From: Sporothrix humicola
Lineage: Eukaryota > Ascomycota > Sordariomycetes > Ophiostomatales > Ophiostomataceae
NCBI GenBank assembly: GCA_021396245.1
Contig: WNYE01000008.1
Coordinates: forward strand, 186,001 to 250,000
Direction of reading: 5' to 3'
Length of the DNA: 64,000 nt
Shown: positions 51,149 to 61,935 of the stretch, in pieces
Layout of the letters: the number at the start of each line of letters is the position of its first letter
Position numbering within the stretch: position 1 is the first letter of the stretch
Notes under the pieces: model-generated
The model's input: only the letters and a program-made list of their open reading frames with translations
What the model was told of the DNA's origin: nothing
The model's database searches: none
Made by a program: the position numbers and the translations under genes

Positions 51149-54019
51149 TCACCGTCTCTTTGCCCGTCTCTGGCCGCTGCCATACGAATCGCCCGCCGTA
51201 TGACTCAGAGTGGCCGGCTTTGGCTTCCCTTCGCCATCATCAGGTGGAGTCTTGGATGACGGCGCGTCAGACGCGAGGCTCGTCGCTGTCGCTGTGTTTG
51301 TGCCTCCCGTTATGAGAATGGTCGTCGGTGGGACGGCCTTGGGGGTGCTGCCGTGCAAGTCTGAACTGGCACCGGTCGGCAGAGCCAGCTCGGTAGTCGC
51401 GTTGCCTGTCTGGCTTGAAGTCGTGTTTCGGTCGCCCGTACCTCCTCCTCCCAGTATGCGGCTCTTTGCGAGGGCTAGGATGGCAAAATGCCCGCCGACT
51501 ACGGGCCGCGCCTGAAACCGAATATCCTGCGGCACCTGCGGGTAGTAGCCCGATCCGACGACCTCGAACAAGTCCGAAAAGGGATGCTCGGTGGTCGTGT
51601 AGTTGACCCAGTACGCAAGACTCGTCACAAGCAAACGCCGCGTTTTGGGCTTGCACGTTGCCGCTGCCCACATCATCCAGTCGCTCTTGGTGTAGTGGTG
51701 CCGGCTGTCGAGTGGCACGCCAAACACTTGGGACACTTGAGGATACCAATCCGACTGCATCTCGTACACGTCGTCGCCGACCACGCCCAGATCCAGCAGT
51801 TTGTCCATGTACACATTGTACAGCAGGCCCCAGCTCGTGCGCCACTGATACGCAAGCAGCGTGTGCGTGTGCCCTGTCGGATCTGTGGCCAGATACTTCC
51901 ACTGGCGGTAGTAGTCGCTGGCCAATTTGTCAAAACGGGCAGCGTCTTCTGTGTGGTCTGTGATACGCGCGATCTCGCCCATGGCGGCGATGCCCAGGAT
52001 GCCCTTGATGGCTAAGTTGGTCTGGTTCGCGAGCGTGCCAGCAAAATCGTCAGTGCTGAGTTGAGCGGCAGGCACAAGCGAATAGTCGACGAGGTACTGC
52101 GCAAACTGGTGAAGCAGGCGGTAGTGGCTAGACAGCCACGCTCCAGAGTCCGAGTTTGAGCTCCCAGCAAAGCGATAGTACGCATACGACAGCAGGATAA
52201 AATTGCCCGACTCTTCGACGGGCATGTACTCGTCATTACCATCGACATGGCCCGTGGCATTGGGGAACTGGGCGCCAATATCGTGTGCGCAGTAGCTGTT
52301 GGGGTAGAAAGTGCCCTCCTGCATCTCGTACACTGGCTGCAGCAGATACTTGAGCATCTCGGGATTTGCCCACAAAAAGAAGGGTGCTGCCGGGAAGATG
52401 ACGTCGATGGAGTTGAGGTTGCCATCGCTGGAGATCTCTTTCTGGAACATTAGAGGCTCGATATCCGAAGAATCAGACGACGCTGTCGGTGGAATCGCAT
52501 AGATGTATGATCCCATGACTTGGCGCGCCGACAGTGCCACAATCGCATACAGGGCGTCAGCTTCAGATACTCCTGGAACAGCCACGCCCGTTGTGTTGTC
52601 GTGCGCACTCAGGAACCCATACGCAGTGTCTGGATCAAAGATATACAAACCGTCAACCGTGTTGGCGCTGGTTGCAGTTGAATGTGCCAATGTGGTTGTC
52701 AAAGTCGACGTCACCAAGGTTGTTGTGAAGCTCGTTGTGTTTGGGAAGAGTGCCTGGAGAGGTGCTGCTCTGGCAGTGCTGTTCATACCTGCGCCTGTGC
52801 CGTTTGTCGGTATCCGGCCGCTAACCTCTTCTCCATAGTACTCTTCGATGTCGCTTCGCAACGAATACGTCACCTCGGCTGCCAGCCTGCTCACCGTTTC
52901 AAAGTCATGCCAATGGAACCGCACGAGCGACGCCGCGTCTTCGCCCCAGCATGTATGCCACCATGGACGAAGCTTAGCCACGCCGCCAGAGTATAGATAG
53001 CGGGCCGTCGGTGTCTGGATGGAGCCGATGCTGTACCGGACCGAAACTTCTTGGCGGCGATGTCTACCCGAACCACCGACCTTGCCAAAATCGTGTGCAA
53101 AGGCGAACACCGACTCCCGCGCCGCAAAGCTCGCAAAGTTGCGCTGCACCAGGCTTGGCAGCTTCCGCTGTGTTACAAAGCTGTAACGCACACTCACCGG
53201 GTCACCGTTTTCATAGCTCAGACGGGCACCGAAAGGAGCTGTCGAGTATGTAAAGTTGCCCCATTGGGCCATATCACTGTCCTCGGACATTAGATATGCC
53301 ACGCTCTGCTGCAAGGACCAGGTATACGGTGCAGCTGAAGAAACGACAGTCTCGTTGCTTCCGATTCCATCTCCGTTACCTTTTTCGCCTGCCACGCTAC
53401 CATTAATAGCCGGCGTGCTTGTGTCCTGCGTCAAGTCCCACAGCAAGGGCGACGCCCGTTGCCGGCGAATCCATGCGTCGTTGACGTCCGAATAGACACG
53501 AATATCGTGCGGCTGGTTGTCCAGAATCCTCACGCTCGTCGTCAGGTAGCTCATCGGGATCGACGTGCGGCAAATGTCCTTGGGAGTCACCGGAGAAAAG
53601 AAGCTCGCCGTAATCTCGACGGGGCCCGCCAGAAAGGTAAAGTTGGAGTAGTGTGCGTCGTAGTGCACCGACTGCGGCCGTGCCGGCTCAAGACCCGTGA
53701 TCCGCTGCAGCGACTGCGCGCCCGTACCGAGATACTCGTATGTAACATTGTCGACGGCCACCATGCCGTCCCACCCGAGCGGGATCCCGTTCCAAAACGT
53801 CGCCGAGCCGCTGTTGAGCGTCGTGTTGCCAGCTGTTGTCACCCAGGCACTCAAGTAGGGGCTTCGGACAGCCAAAGGGATGGCTGGCGGCCGGCCAGGC
53901 GAATACTCGGGCAGAGGGTGGCCATTGTTGTCTTGGCCGTCAGAGTGTAGATAGTTGGCTGAGGCTCCTCTGAGGTGGACTGCCGCAAGAGCAAGCCTAA
54001 AGAAGTGTCGAAGCCGCAT
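51149..54019 (-). CDS. gtaA: Secreted glutaminase A-like protein (GtaA family)
   Basis: Extracellular enzyme of the fungal GtaA family, which hydrolyses L-glutamine to glutamate. Intronless, 956 residues from ATG 54019, starting with an Arg-containing signal peptide (MRLRHFFRLALAAVHLRG). The N-terminal beta-rich domain (to about 330) has SPYLSAWVTT, NGIPLGWDGMVAVDNVTY and SFFSPVTPKDICRTSIPMSY. A linker-like segment follows (about 420-470, Thr-rich). The C-terminal alpha/alpha barrel has DADALYAIVALSARQVMGSY-like helices and conserved IDVIFPAAPFFLWANP, YPNSYCAHDIGAQFPNATGH, EYMPVEESGNFILLSYAYY, TNLAIKGILGIAAMGEIA, SWGLLYNVYMDKLLDLGVV, and SDWMMWAAA. Many N-glycosylation sequons fit secretion. 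It is longer than the usual 650-850 residues because of a Ser/Thr-rich insert and a roughly 90-residue low-complexity basic C-terminal tail after the barrel. Confidence 0.88.
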   Translation of the reverse strand: MRLRHFFRLALAAVHLRGASANYLHSDGQDNNGHPLPEYSPGRPPAIPLAVRSPYLSAWVTTAGNTTLNSGSATFWNGIPLGWDGMVAVDNVTYEYLGTGAQSLQRITGLEPARPQSVHYDAHYSNFTFLAGPVEITASFFSPVTPKDICRTSIPMSYLTTSVRILDNQPHDIRVYSDVNDAWIRRQRASPLLWDLTQDTSTPAINGSVAGEKGNGDGIGSNETVVSSAAPYTWSLQQSVAYLMSEDSDMAQWGNFTYSTAPFGARLSYENGDPVSVRYSFVTQRKLPSLVQRNFASFAARESVFAFAHDFGKVGGSGRHRRQEVSVRYSIGSIQTPTARYLYSGGVAKLRPWWHTCWGEDAASLVRFHWHDFETVSRLAAEVTYSLRSDIEEYYGEEVSGRIPTNGTGAGMNSTARAAPLQALFPNTTSFTTTLVTSTLTTTLAHSTATSANTVDGLYIFDPDTAYGFLSAHDNTTGVAVPGVSEADALYAIVALSARQVMGSYIYAIPPTASSDSSDIEPLMFQKEISSDGNLNSIDVIFPAAPFFLWANPEMLKYLLQPVYEMQEGTFYPNSYCAHDIGAQFPNATGHVDGNDEYMPVEESGNFILLSYAYYRFAGSSNSDSGAWLSSHYRLLHQFAQYLVDYSLVPAAQLSTDDFAGTLANQTNLAIKGILGIAAMGEIARITDHTEDAARFDKLASDYYRQWKYLATDPTGHTHTLLAYQWRTSWGLLYNVYMDKLLDLGVVGDDVYEMQSDWYPQVSQVFGVPLDSRHHYTKSDWMMWAAATCKPKTRRLLVTSLAYWVNYTTTEHPFSDLFEVVGSGYYPQVPQDIRFQARPVVGGHFAILALAKSRILGGGGTGDRNTTSSQTGNATTELALPTGASSDLHGSTPKAVPPTTILITGGTNTATATSLASDAPSSKTPPDDGEGKPKPATLSHTAGDSYGSGQRRAKRR

Positions 54020-55838
54020 GGCGAGCAAATGATCAAGAGCTGAATCTGGTGTGAGGTCTGAAAATCAGCACATAAAATCTCTTAAATCAAAAGAAGTGGT
54101 AAGGATAAACCTTTAGGCGTTTTAATATTTTGCTGATCTAAAGAGGCAGCCCAAGTTAGGGGAATAAGTGACGCAGTTAGGAAGGGCTCAGATGCGAATC
54201 CATGAGGAAGTGAGATGGATATTTGAATGGTAAAGTTTAAAAGAAAACATGAGACGACTTCATCGGAGCTTACAAGGAATTGAGTTTAGTCTCAAGATAA
54301 AATCAACTGTCACAGGTTAAGGCCAACATTGAACTTGGTGCATCTGGAGCCCGCGGGCTGATATTGCTATGAGGGGAAAGGTATGAAAATAGAAGATGAT
54401 GCAAGGAACAAGCAAGTCTATCTTGCATTGCCAATATAGGCAAACAATCAATATCTCACCAATATCCCGATCTTTATCTGAAAACATCCTGGCCCGGGAC
54501 ATCTCCCGTGCAGAGATCTACCCTGCATACAACGTGACCCGCGGGCCATGCAAGGTACGAGATATACCATCGGCTCGACTTTCATCCCGCCGGATCACGG
54601 TCCTTGGCACGGAGAAAAATCGGTCAATGGGGAGGGGACATACGAAGGGCATGTGTTGCTTGAGGTGGATTGTGAAATTTATATGATTTTCTGGTCTTTT
54701 TTATATTGTTCATGATTTTTATAGTATTTTAAATGGATTGAAAGTTGCTAAAAATATTTAAATAAAACTAGTGTTCTTTAAAAACAGAATATAATCAAAA
54801 TACGTAAATATTACAGATATTTCCCAATAAATTGACTCCATGCCAGTACTCACTCCGTAAACTGTATCATCAAAGGTGAACAAACCTCAGCCTAATATAA
54901 TATGATCTCCCTCGATAACAAACAATAATTCTCTTCAAAATATATGAATTAAGTGCTCTCACGGCACAGTAAAGTGCCCGTTTCGAAACGATGATGCAGG
55001 CTGGGTAAATTAAAAGGCAACTTTTGTGAATAAAAATCGCTTGTGAAGGGGAACATGGACATGTCTATTTTCAAATACTAGCTACAAGAAGAAAAATAAA
55101 GGCCTTGTGATAATTGAGAATGACTCTCCAGATTTCCATAATGTACCATCATCACGAGAATTCCCTCTTCCACGCTTAACAACATAGGGGCATCAACAGC
55201 ATGTCAACAGTGAATGCAGGCGCTGTGGTCAGCGTTACAACGGGTCTCTTCCAGTTGACGTCAGGCTGGCTGCCTTGCCTCTCTATTTTGTGTGGACAGG
55301 TGTCAGCCACGCGCCACAGCTGCCAGCCTCCACTCCAAAACTCCAAAACGGCCTCGACACGTCCGCCCCCAGCGCTACACGCTCCACAGTTCGGCCGGCC
55401 TGGCCGCCCCAAACAGGAAGCTCCTGCGCGTGGAAGCTGCTAGACACCAATGAGGAAAGCCCAAATCTCGAAAAGTCGCCATTTCCTCAATCTTGCCACA
55501 TTGAGGTTTCCCCCTTATTATCCCCACGCACGATTTGCTATCACGACCACGCTTACTGGGGGGCGCTTTTTTGCCGCTTTTTTCTTCTTCACGTCTCGTC
55601 CCATCCGCATCTGTGTGCGCCCCAACCGCGCACTCTGTTTCTACATCCATCTTCTTTTTGTTCCAGACGCTCATTTACGACATTCTGAGCCCGGCTTGCT
55701 GTTTTTTGTTTCAATTTCTCCGCATCCCGGCCGGCCGCTCTCTGCGTGCCTTTTTTTCTTTTCTTTTCTTTTCGATCTTTCTTTTGTCCAACTTCTTTTG
55801 GATCGTCGTTGTCCATCAACGCCACACCATCGCCCATC
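54020..55838. other. Divergent intergenic region with an AT-rich core
   Basis: About 1.8 kb between GtaA-like and SPF1 starts. The core at about 54660-55170 is strikingly A/T-rich compared with the rest of the window and has no ORF. The last 350 bases before the SPF1 ATG are CT-rich (leader). No gene is supported. Confidence 0.55.
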
Positions 55839-58800
55839 ATGGCGCCCCTCGTCGACAACCCCCAGATCAAGAGCGCCGAGCTGCTCGTGCCGTTGTCGGT
55901 GCACTACCACGCCTACGTCTGGCCGTTTGCGATCGCATGGCCCATCTTCCTCTACTACTACCTGACCCCCGAGCTCTACGAGAAGCACATCTCTGCGCCC
56001 GAGTGGACGTTTGTCTGGGTCGGCACCATCCTGACCCTGCAGAGCTTGACATGGCTCAGCACCAACTGGAGCGTCGACGTCAAGGCGCTGTTTACCGCGA
56101 CCAAGGCCAAGACCGTCTCGGATGCAAAGCTCATCAAGGTCGTTCCCGTTGCCAACGCCGGCGTCGCGGAGATCTGCAAGCTGGAGACCCATAAGGTGAG
56201 TACCCCCCGGGACGGATGCTACGGGTGAATTGTCGAATACAGATACTAACCGCAGCCTTCAGATCGCCGGCAAGAACACGACGTCTTTCCTCTTCCAGAA
56301 GCGCCGCTTCCTCTACACTCCCGAGACCAACTCCTTCGCGACCATTGCCTATGAGATCGACAGCGAGCCCAAGCCCCAGCTCGGCCAGTTCCAGCGCTCC
56401 AAGGGCATCACCTCGGCCGCCGAGCTCGAGCGCATCGAGCAGCACTACGGCTCCAACACGTTCGACATCCCTGTTCCTACTTTCACCGAGCTGTTCCGCG
56501 AGCATGCCGTCGCCCCCTTCTTCGTCTTCCAGGTCTTCTGTGTCGGTCTGTGGATGCTCGACGAGTACTGGTACTACTCGCTATTCACCCTCTTCATGCT
56601 CGTCGTCTTCGAGAGCACTGTCGTGTGGCAGCGCCAGCGCACGCTCAACGAGTTCCGCAGCATGAGCATCAAGCCGTACGACATGTGGGTCTACCGTCTC
56701 GGCCGCTGGACTGAGGTCCTCAGCGACCACCTGCTGCCCGGCGATCTTGTTTCCGTGTCCCGCACCAAGGAAGACAGCGGCGTTGCTTGCGACATGCTGC
56801 TCGTCGAGGGTACCGCCATTGTCAACGAGGCCATGCTTTCCGGTGAGAGTACCCCTCTCCTTAAGGACTCTGTCCAGCTCCGTCCCTCCGACGCTCCCAT
56901 TGAGCCCGAGGGCCTCGACAAGAACGCCTTCCTCTGGGGCGGCACCAAGGTGCTGCAGGTTACTCACGGCAACCCCGACGATGCCAAGCCCAAGCTCGCC
57001 AGCGGCGTGCCGACCCCTCCCGACAACGGTGTTATGGCCGTCGTTATCAAGACCGGTTTCGAGACGTCCCAGGGCAGCCTTGTCCGCACCATGATCTACT
57101 CTACTGAGCGTGTCTCGGCCAATAACGCCGAGGCCCTTTGGTTTATTCTGTTCCTGCTTGTCTTCGCCCTGGCTGCCTCTTGGTACGTCTGGGATGAGGG
57201 TGTCAAGAAGGACCGCAAGCGCTCCAAGCTGCTGCTCGACTGTATCCTCATCGTCACCAGCGTCGTCCCGCCCGAGCTGCCCATGGAGCTGAGTCTGGCC
57301 GTCAACACCAGTCTTGCTGCCCTCGCTAAGTTCGCCATCTTCTGTACCGAGCCCTTCCGCATCCCCTTCGCCGGCCGCATCGACGTTGCCTGTTTCGACA
57401 AGACTGGTACTCTGACCGGCGAGGATCTCGTTGTTGAGGGTATTGCTGGTCTCGGTCTTGGCCACAGCGGTACCTCTACCCCCCGCGAGGCCGATGGTGC
57501 CCACAGCCAGATGACTCCCGTCCGCGAGATTGGTCTTGAGACGACCCTTGTCCTTGCCACCGCCCACGCTCTCGTCAAGCTTGATGAGGGTGAGGTCGTT
57601 GGTGACCCCATGGAGAAGGCCACCCTCGAGGCTCTCGGCTGGACGCTTGGCCGCAACGATATTCTGACCAACAAGCAAACTGTCGCCACTCCTACGACCA
57701 TCTCCGGCACCGTCCAGGTCAAGCGCCGCTTCCAGTTCTCGTCTGCCCTCAAGCGCCAGAGCTCTGTCGCCACTGTTCACGCCAAGGACCCCAAGACCGG
57801 CAACCGCATCCAGGGAACGTTTGTTGCCGTCAAGGGTGCGCCCGAGACGATCATGAAGATGCTTGTCACCGTGCCCGAGGACTACGAGGAGACCTTCAAG
57901 TACTTTACCCGTATGGGCTCGCGTGTCCTGGCCCTTGCCTACAAGCAGCTGACTACCGACAACGAGCTTGGCGCCAGCAAGATCAACGACCTGAAGCGCG
58001 AGGGTGTCGAGGCCAACCTTCACTTTGCCGGTTTCCTCGTCCTGCACTGCCCTCTCAAGGAGGACGCCAAGGAGGCCGTCCAGATGCTCAACGAAAGCAG
58101 CCACCGTGTCGTCATGATCACTGGTGACAACCCGCTTACCGCTGTCCACGTTGCCCGCGAGGTCGAGATTGTCGACCGCGATGTTTTGATTCTCGATGTC
58201 CCCGACCACAGCGACGGCGGCAAGGACCTAGTCTGGCACAGCGTTGACGACAAGGTGCACATCAAGGTTGATGCCACCAAACCCCTGGACCGCGAAATTC
58301 TCAAGAACAAGGATCTCTGTGTGACCGGTTACGCTCTCGCCCAGTTCAAGGACCAGGTTGGCTGGAACGACATTCTGCGCTACGCCTGGGTCTACGCCCG
58401 CGTGTCGCCCAAGCAGAAGGAGGAGATTCTTCTGGGCCTCAAGGACATGGGTTACTACACTCTGATGGCTGGTGACGGCACCAACGACGTGGGCGCTCTC
58501 AAGCAGGCGCACATTGGTGTTGCTCTGCTCAACGGTACCCAGGACGACCTGACCCGCATTGCCGAGCACTCGCGTAACACCAAGATGAAGGAAATGTACC
58601 AGAAGCAGGTCGACCTGATGAAGCGCTGGAACCAGCCTGCCCCGCCTGTCCCTGTCCTGATTGCCCACCTGTACCCGCCTGGCCCGAGCAACCCGAACCT
58701 GCCCAAGGCTATTGAGCGCGAGGCCAAGCGCAAGAACATGACCCCCGAGGAGTACGCCAAGGCTCATGTGCCGACCGCCGCCATCGAGACCATCACCAGC

Positions 58801-59953
58801 CCCGCCGCCCAGCAGCTTATCAACCAGCGCGACCCCCGCCAGAACCAGAACAATGTGCAGGCCAAGGCCGCCAGTCTGGCCGACCAGTTCACCGCTAGTA
58901 TGATGGAGAGCGAGCTGGACGACAGCGAGCCGCCAACCCTGAAGCTCGGTGACGCCTCGGTCGCTGCTCCCTTCACGTCCAAGCTCCGCAACGTCATTGC
59001 CATTCCCAACATTATCCGCCAGGGCCGGTGCACGCTGGTTGCCACTATCCAGATGTACAAGATTCTCGCGCTCAACTGTCTGATTTCCGCCTACAGTTTG
59101 AGTGTCCTGTACCTCGAGGGTATCAAGTTTGGCGACGGTCAGTACACCATCAGCGGTATGCTGATGAGCGTCTGCTTCCTGTCCATCTCCCGCGCCCGCT
59201 CTGTCGAGGGTCTCTCCAAGGAGCGCCCGCAGCCCAACATCTTCAACTTCTACATCATTGGTTCCATTCTTGGCCAGTTCGCCGTCCATGTCACCACCCT
59301 CATCTATGTTGCTCGCCTCTGCGACCGTCTTGAACCGTAAGTCAACCCCATGCACTTCTCATTCTTCTGAACACAGTTATTAACAATTTTATAGCCGGAG
59401 CGGTGATATCGATCTGGAGGCCGAGTTCTCGCCGTCGCTGCTCAACAGCGCCGTCTACCTGTTGCAGCTCATCCAGCAGATCTCGACCTTCGCCGTCAAC
59501 TACCAGGGCCGCCCCTTCCGCGAGTCGCTGTCCGAGAACCGCGGCATGTTCTACGGTATCGTCGGTGTCACCGGTATTGCCTTCGCCTGCAGCACCGAGT
59601 TCATCCCCGAGCTCAACGAGGCCATGAAGCTTGTGCCCTTCAGCAGCGAGTTCAAGACCACGATGACCACTGTCATGATTGTCGACTACGTCGCCTGCTA
59701 CCTCATCGAGATTGTCCTCAAGTACCTGTTCTCCGACCTGGCTGCGCGCGACATTGCCGAGCGCCGCCCCGACCAGCTGGCCCGCGAGAAGGTCCGCAAG
59801 GAGGCCGCCGCCAAGGCCAAGATCGAGGAGGAGAACCGCGCACAGGCCGAGAAGGTGGCCGAGTTTGAGCGCAAGCAGGCTGAGAAGATCGCCGAGCTCG
59901 AGCGTAAGCAGGCCGAGCGGCAGGCGCGGCTGCGGCAATTGCAGGGCCGGTAG
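55839..59953 (+). CDS. SPF1: P5A-type ATPase Spf1 (ER transmembrane helix dislocase)
   Basis: Spf1 is the ER P-type ATPase that extracts mis-targeted transmembrane helices and supports ER homeostasis. Exon 1 is 55839-56195, intron 1 is 56196-56262 (gtgagt, branch ctaac, cttcag), exon 2 is 56263-59336, intron 2 is 59337-59394 (gtaagt...tatag), and exon 3 is 59395-59953, for 1329 residues. N-terminal P5A membrane segments (PFAIAWPIFLYYYL) lie in exon 1. The actuator motif is SGEST (about 313). The P5A signature PPELPMELS lies in the M4 region. The phosphorylation site is DKTGTLTG with Asp498. Nucleotide-domain VKGAPE and hinge GDGTNDVGALKQAHIG (about 856) are present. The C-terminal membrane segments span intron 2, and a Lys/Glu/Ala coiled-coil tail ends the protein. 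All catalytic motifs are intact and length fits the family. Intron positions near both ends leave the core uninterrupted. Confidence 0.95.
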
Positions 59954-60673
59954 AGCGGAGGGGACAGTGGGAGAGAAAGAGAAAGAGAAAAGAGTGAGAA
60001 TGGGGTCGTATTGGAGAGTGGGAGACGGGAAGGAAAGAGGGGGAAGGGATGGGTCGCGTATGGCGCCCTGCATGATTGGAGTATTGGTTCCCCCTCTCCA
60101 AATATCGTATGTTGGGGGAGACTGGCTTTTTGAATATTGTAAGCCAACAAAATAATGGCGGGCCAAAAAAAGAATGGCCCGCGGTGTCTCTTTTTGTTCA
60201 TGGACATGGTTTTTGTATTTCACTTGTTATCTCATTTATTGTTTTTCTTTTGTTACCACATGGTTTCTCTAGGTAGAACCCGACGCACTCACCTCGCCAT
60301 ACAATAATAAAATTATAGACAGTTTATGTTTGCAGCACTCGGTGATGTATGGCTATTACATGTAACATTGTCACTAAAGGAAGCTTTGGATTAAACAGAG
60401 AGGGGAGTGTCATATTCGCATATATCGTACAAGGCAGCGCGGCACAGCTAAGCTTGTGCCCGTCCACAGTCTATCATTTGATTTTCAAAAAAGTTTTCAT
60501 GTTTTCGTTGTATCATATCAACAGAGTTTTGGGGTTTAGTTTATTGTCTTTTTTAGTGTCTCGACCCGGCCCATGGTATCTCTTTCTATATAAAATCAAA
60601 AGGCTACCAAAAAATCAGGCGATCCGCTTCAACTTTTCTTTTTTAAAACAAGAGAGTCACGGTGGCGACACGC
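59954..60673. other. Convergent 3' region between SPF1 and MDH1
   Basis: About 720 bases. A GA-rich stretch directly after the SPF1 stop is followed by AT-rich DNA. Likely 3' UTRs; no gene is seen. Confidence 0.55.
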
Positions 60674-61935
60674 TTATTTGCCGGGGTTGGAGGCGACGAA
60701 CTCAACACCCTTGGCAATGTTCTTCTTCAGGTCAGTGAAGCAAGCCTCGAGCAGGCCCTGCTCAACGGCGTCAACCTCGCCGACGGGCAGGATCTTCTCG
60801 ACACCCTCGGGGCCGAGCTCGACCTTGGAGGAGAAGAACTCGATGCCCTGGTCCTTGTACAGGGGGCTCTCGACGAAGGTGGGCTCAACGACGCCCTTCT
60901 CGCCCTGGGCAGCGCGCAGGACGGAGTCGGCCATGCGGGCACCAGCCATGGCCATGGACAGAGTGGCGGAACCGGCACCGTCCTTGGCCTGGACGACCTC
61001 GTCGCCACCGAACTGGACGCGCTTGACCAGCTCAGCGTTGGAGGACAGGTCGGGGTGCGAGCTCTGGGAGAAGAGGGGGACAATGGTGACGCCCGAGTGG
61101 CCGCCGACGACGGTGATGTTCTCGTCCTTGGGGTCGGTGTCCTTGATCTCGGAGACGAAGCGGCTGGCGCGGACAACGTCGAGGGTGGTGACACCGAAGA
61201 GGCGCTTGGGGTTGTAGACACCGCGGGCCTTGAAGACCTCCTTGACGATGGGGACGGTGGAGTTGACGGGGTTGGAGATGACCAGGACGTTGGCATCGGG
61301 GGCCGACTCGGCAACAGCCTTGGCCAGGTCGCGCACGATGCTGGCGTTGGTGTTGAACAGATCGTCACGGGTCATGCCGGGCTTGCGGGGGACACCGGCG
61401 GGGATCAGGACGACCTTGGAGCCCTTGAGGGCAGCCGAGAGGCCAGAGGCGTTGGGCTCGTAGCCCTTGACGGTCGACTTGGTGTTGACATGGGAGATGT
61501 CGGCAGCGACACCTGGACAGGCATTAGGAGGTGTTCAGACGCTCTGGGTGTGTGTATGGTCGTCACTACTTACCGGGGCCGCCGCGGATGTCGTACAGAG
61601 CAAGCTCGGTAACACGGGGGTTGAGCTTCAGCAGCAGCGAAAGCGGCTGGCCAATGCCACCGGCAGCGCCGAGGACGGTGACCTTGGAGAGCTGTATTTT
61701 GAAGGGGAAGTTAGAATGTGTTCAAGTCGTGTAGATGTCTGTGTCTTCGATCACGACCGTCCACCGTGAGGCCATTGCGAAAGCCGGCGCAACGGAAGCC
61801 CGGCCGAGGTCCGAGACCAAATAAGGGGTCCATGGGAAGGACAGTAAAAAAACACAAAAATAAAAACAAAAACAAAATACTCACGTCACGGGCAGAGGCC
61901 GAGAAGGCACGTCTCTGGATTCTGGCAGCGAACAT
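60674..61935 (-). CDS. MDH1: Mitochondrial malate dehydrogenase
   Basis: NAD-dependent malate dehydrogenase of the tricarboxylic acid cycle in the mitochondrial matrix. Exon 1 is 61935-61885, intron 1 is 61884-61692 (gtgagt...tacag, 193 nt), exon 2 is 61691-61574, intron 2 is 61573-61513 (gtaagt...tccag, 61 nt), and exon 3 is 61512-60674, for 335 residues. Exon 1 encodes a classic presequence (MFAARIQRRAFSASARD). The NAD motif is TVLGAAGGIGQPLSLLLK. Substrate and catalytic residues lie in PAGVPRKPGMTRDDLFNTNA, ISNPVNSTVPI and VGGHSGVTIVPLFSQ (catalytic His). The C-terminus ends VASNPGK. Length is exactly typical. The alanine/valine/lysine codons are almost all C- or G-ending, as in highly expressed fungal genes. 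The promoter is shared head-to-head with the SDR gene at the right edge, nearly 2 kb away. Confidence 0.96.

Noticed and set aside
58228..59355. Long antisense open frames opposite SPF1 (also 56581-58209) and opposite the reductase at 30758-31681
   Set aside because: G/C-ending codon bias of highly expressed genes leaves the complementary frame free of stops; the proteins are low-complexity Gly/Leu/Val/Asp strings.
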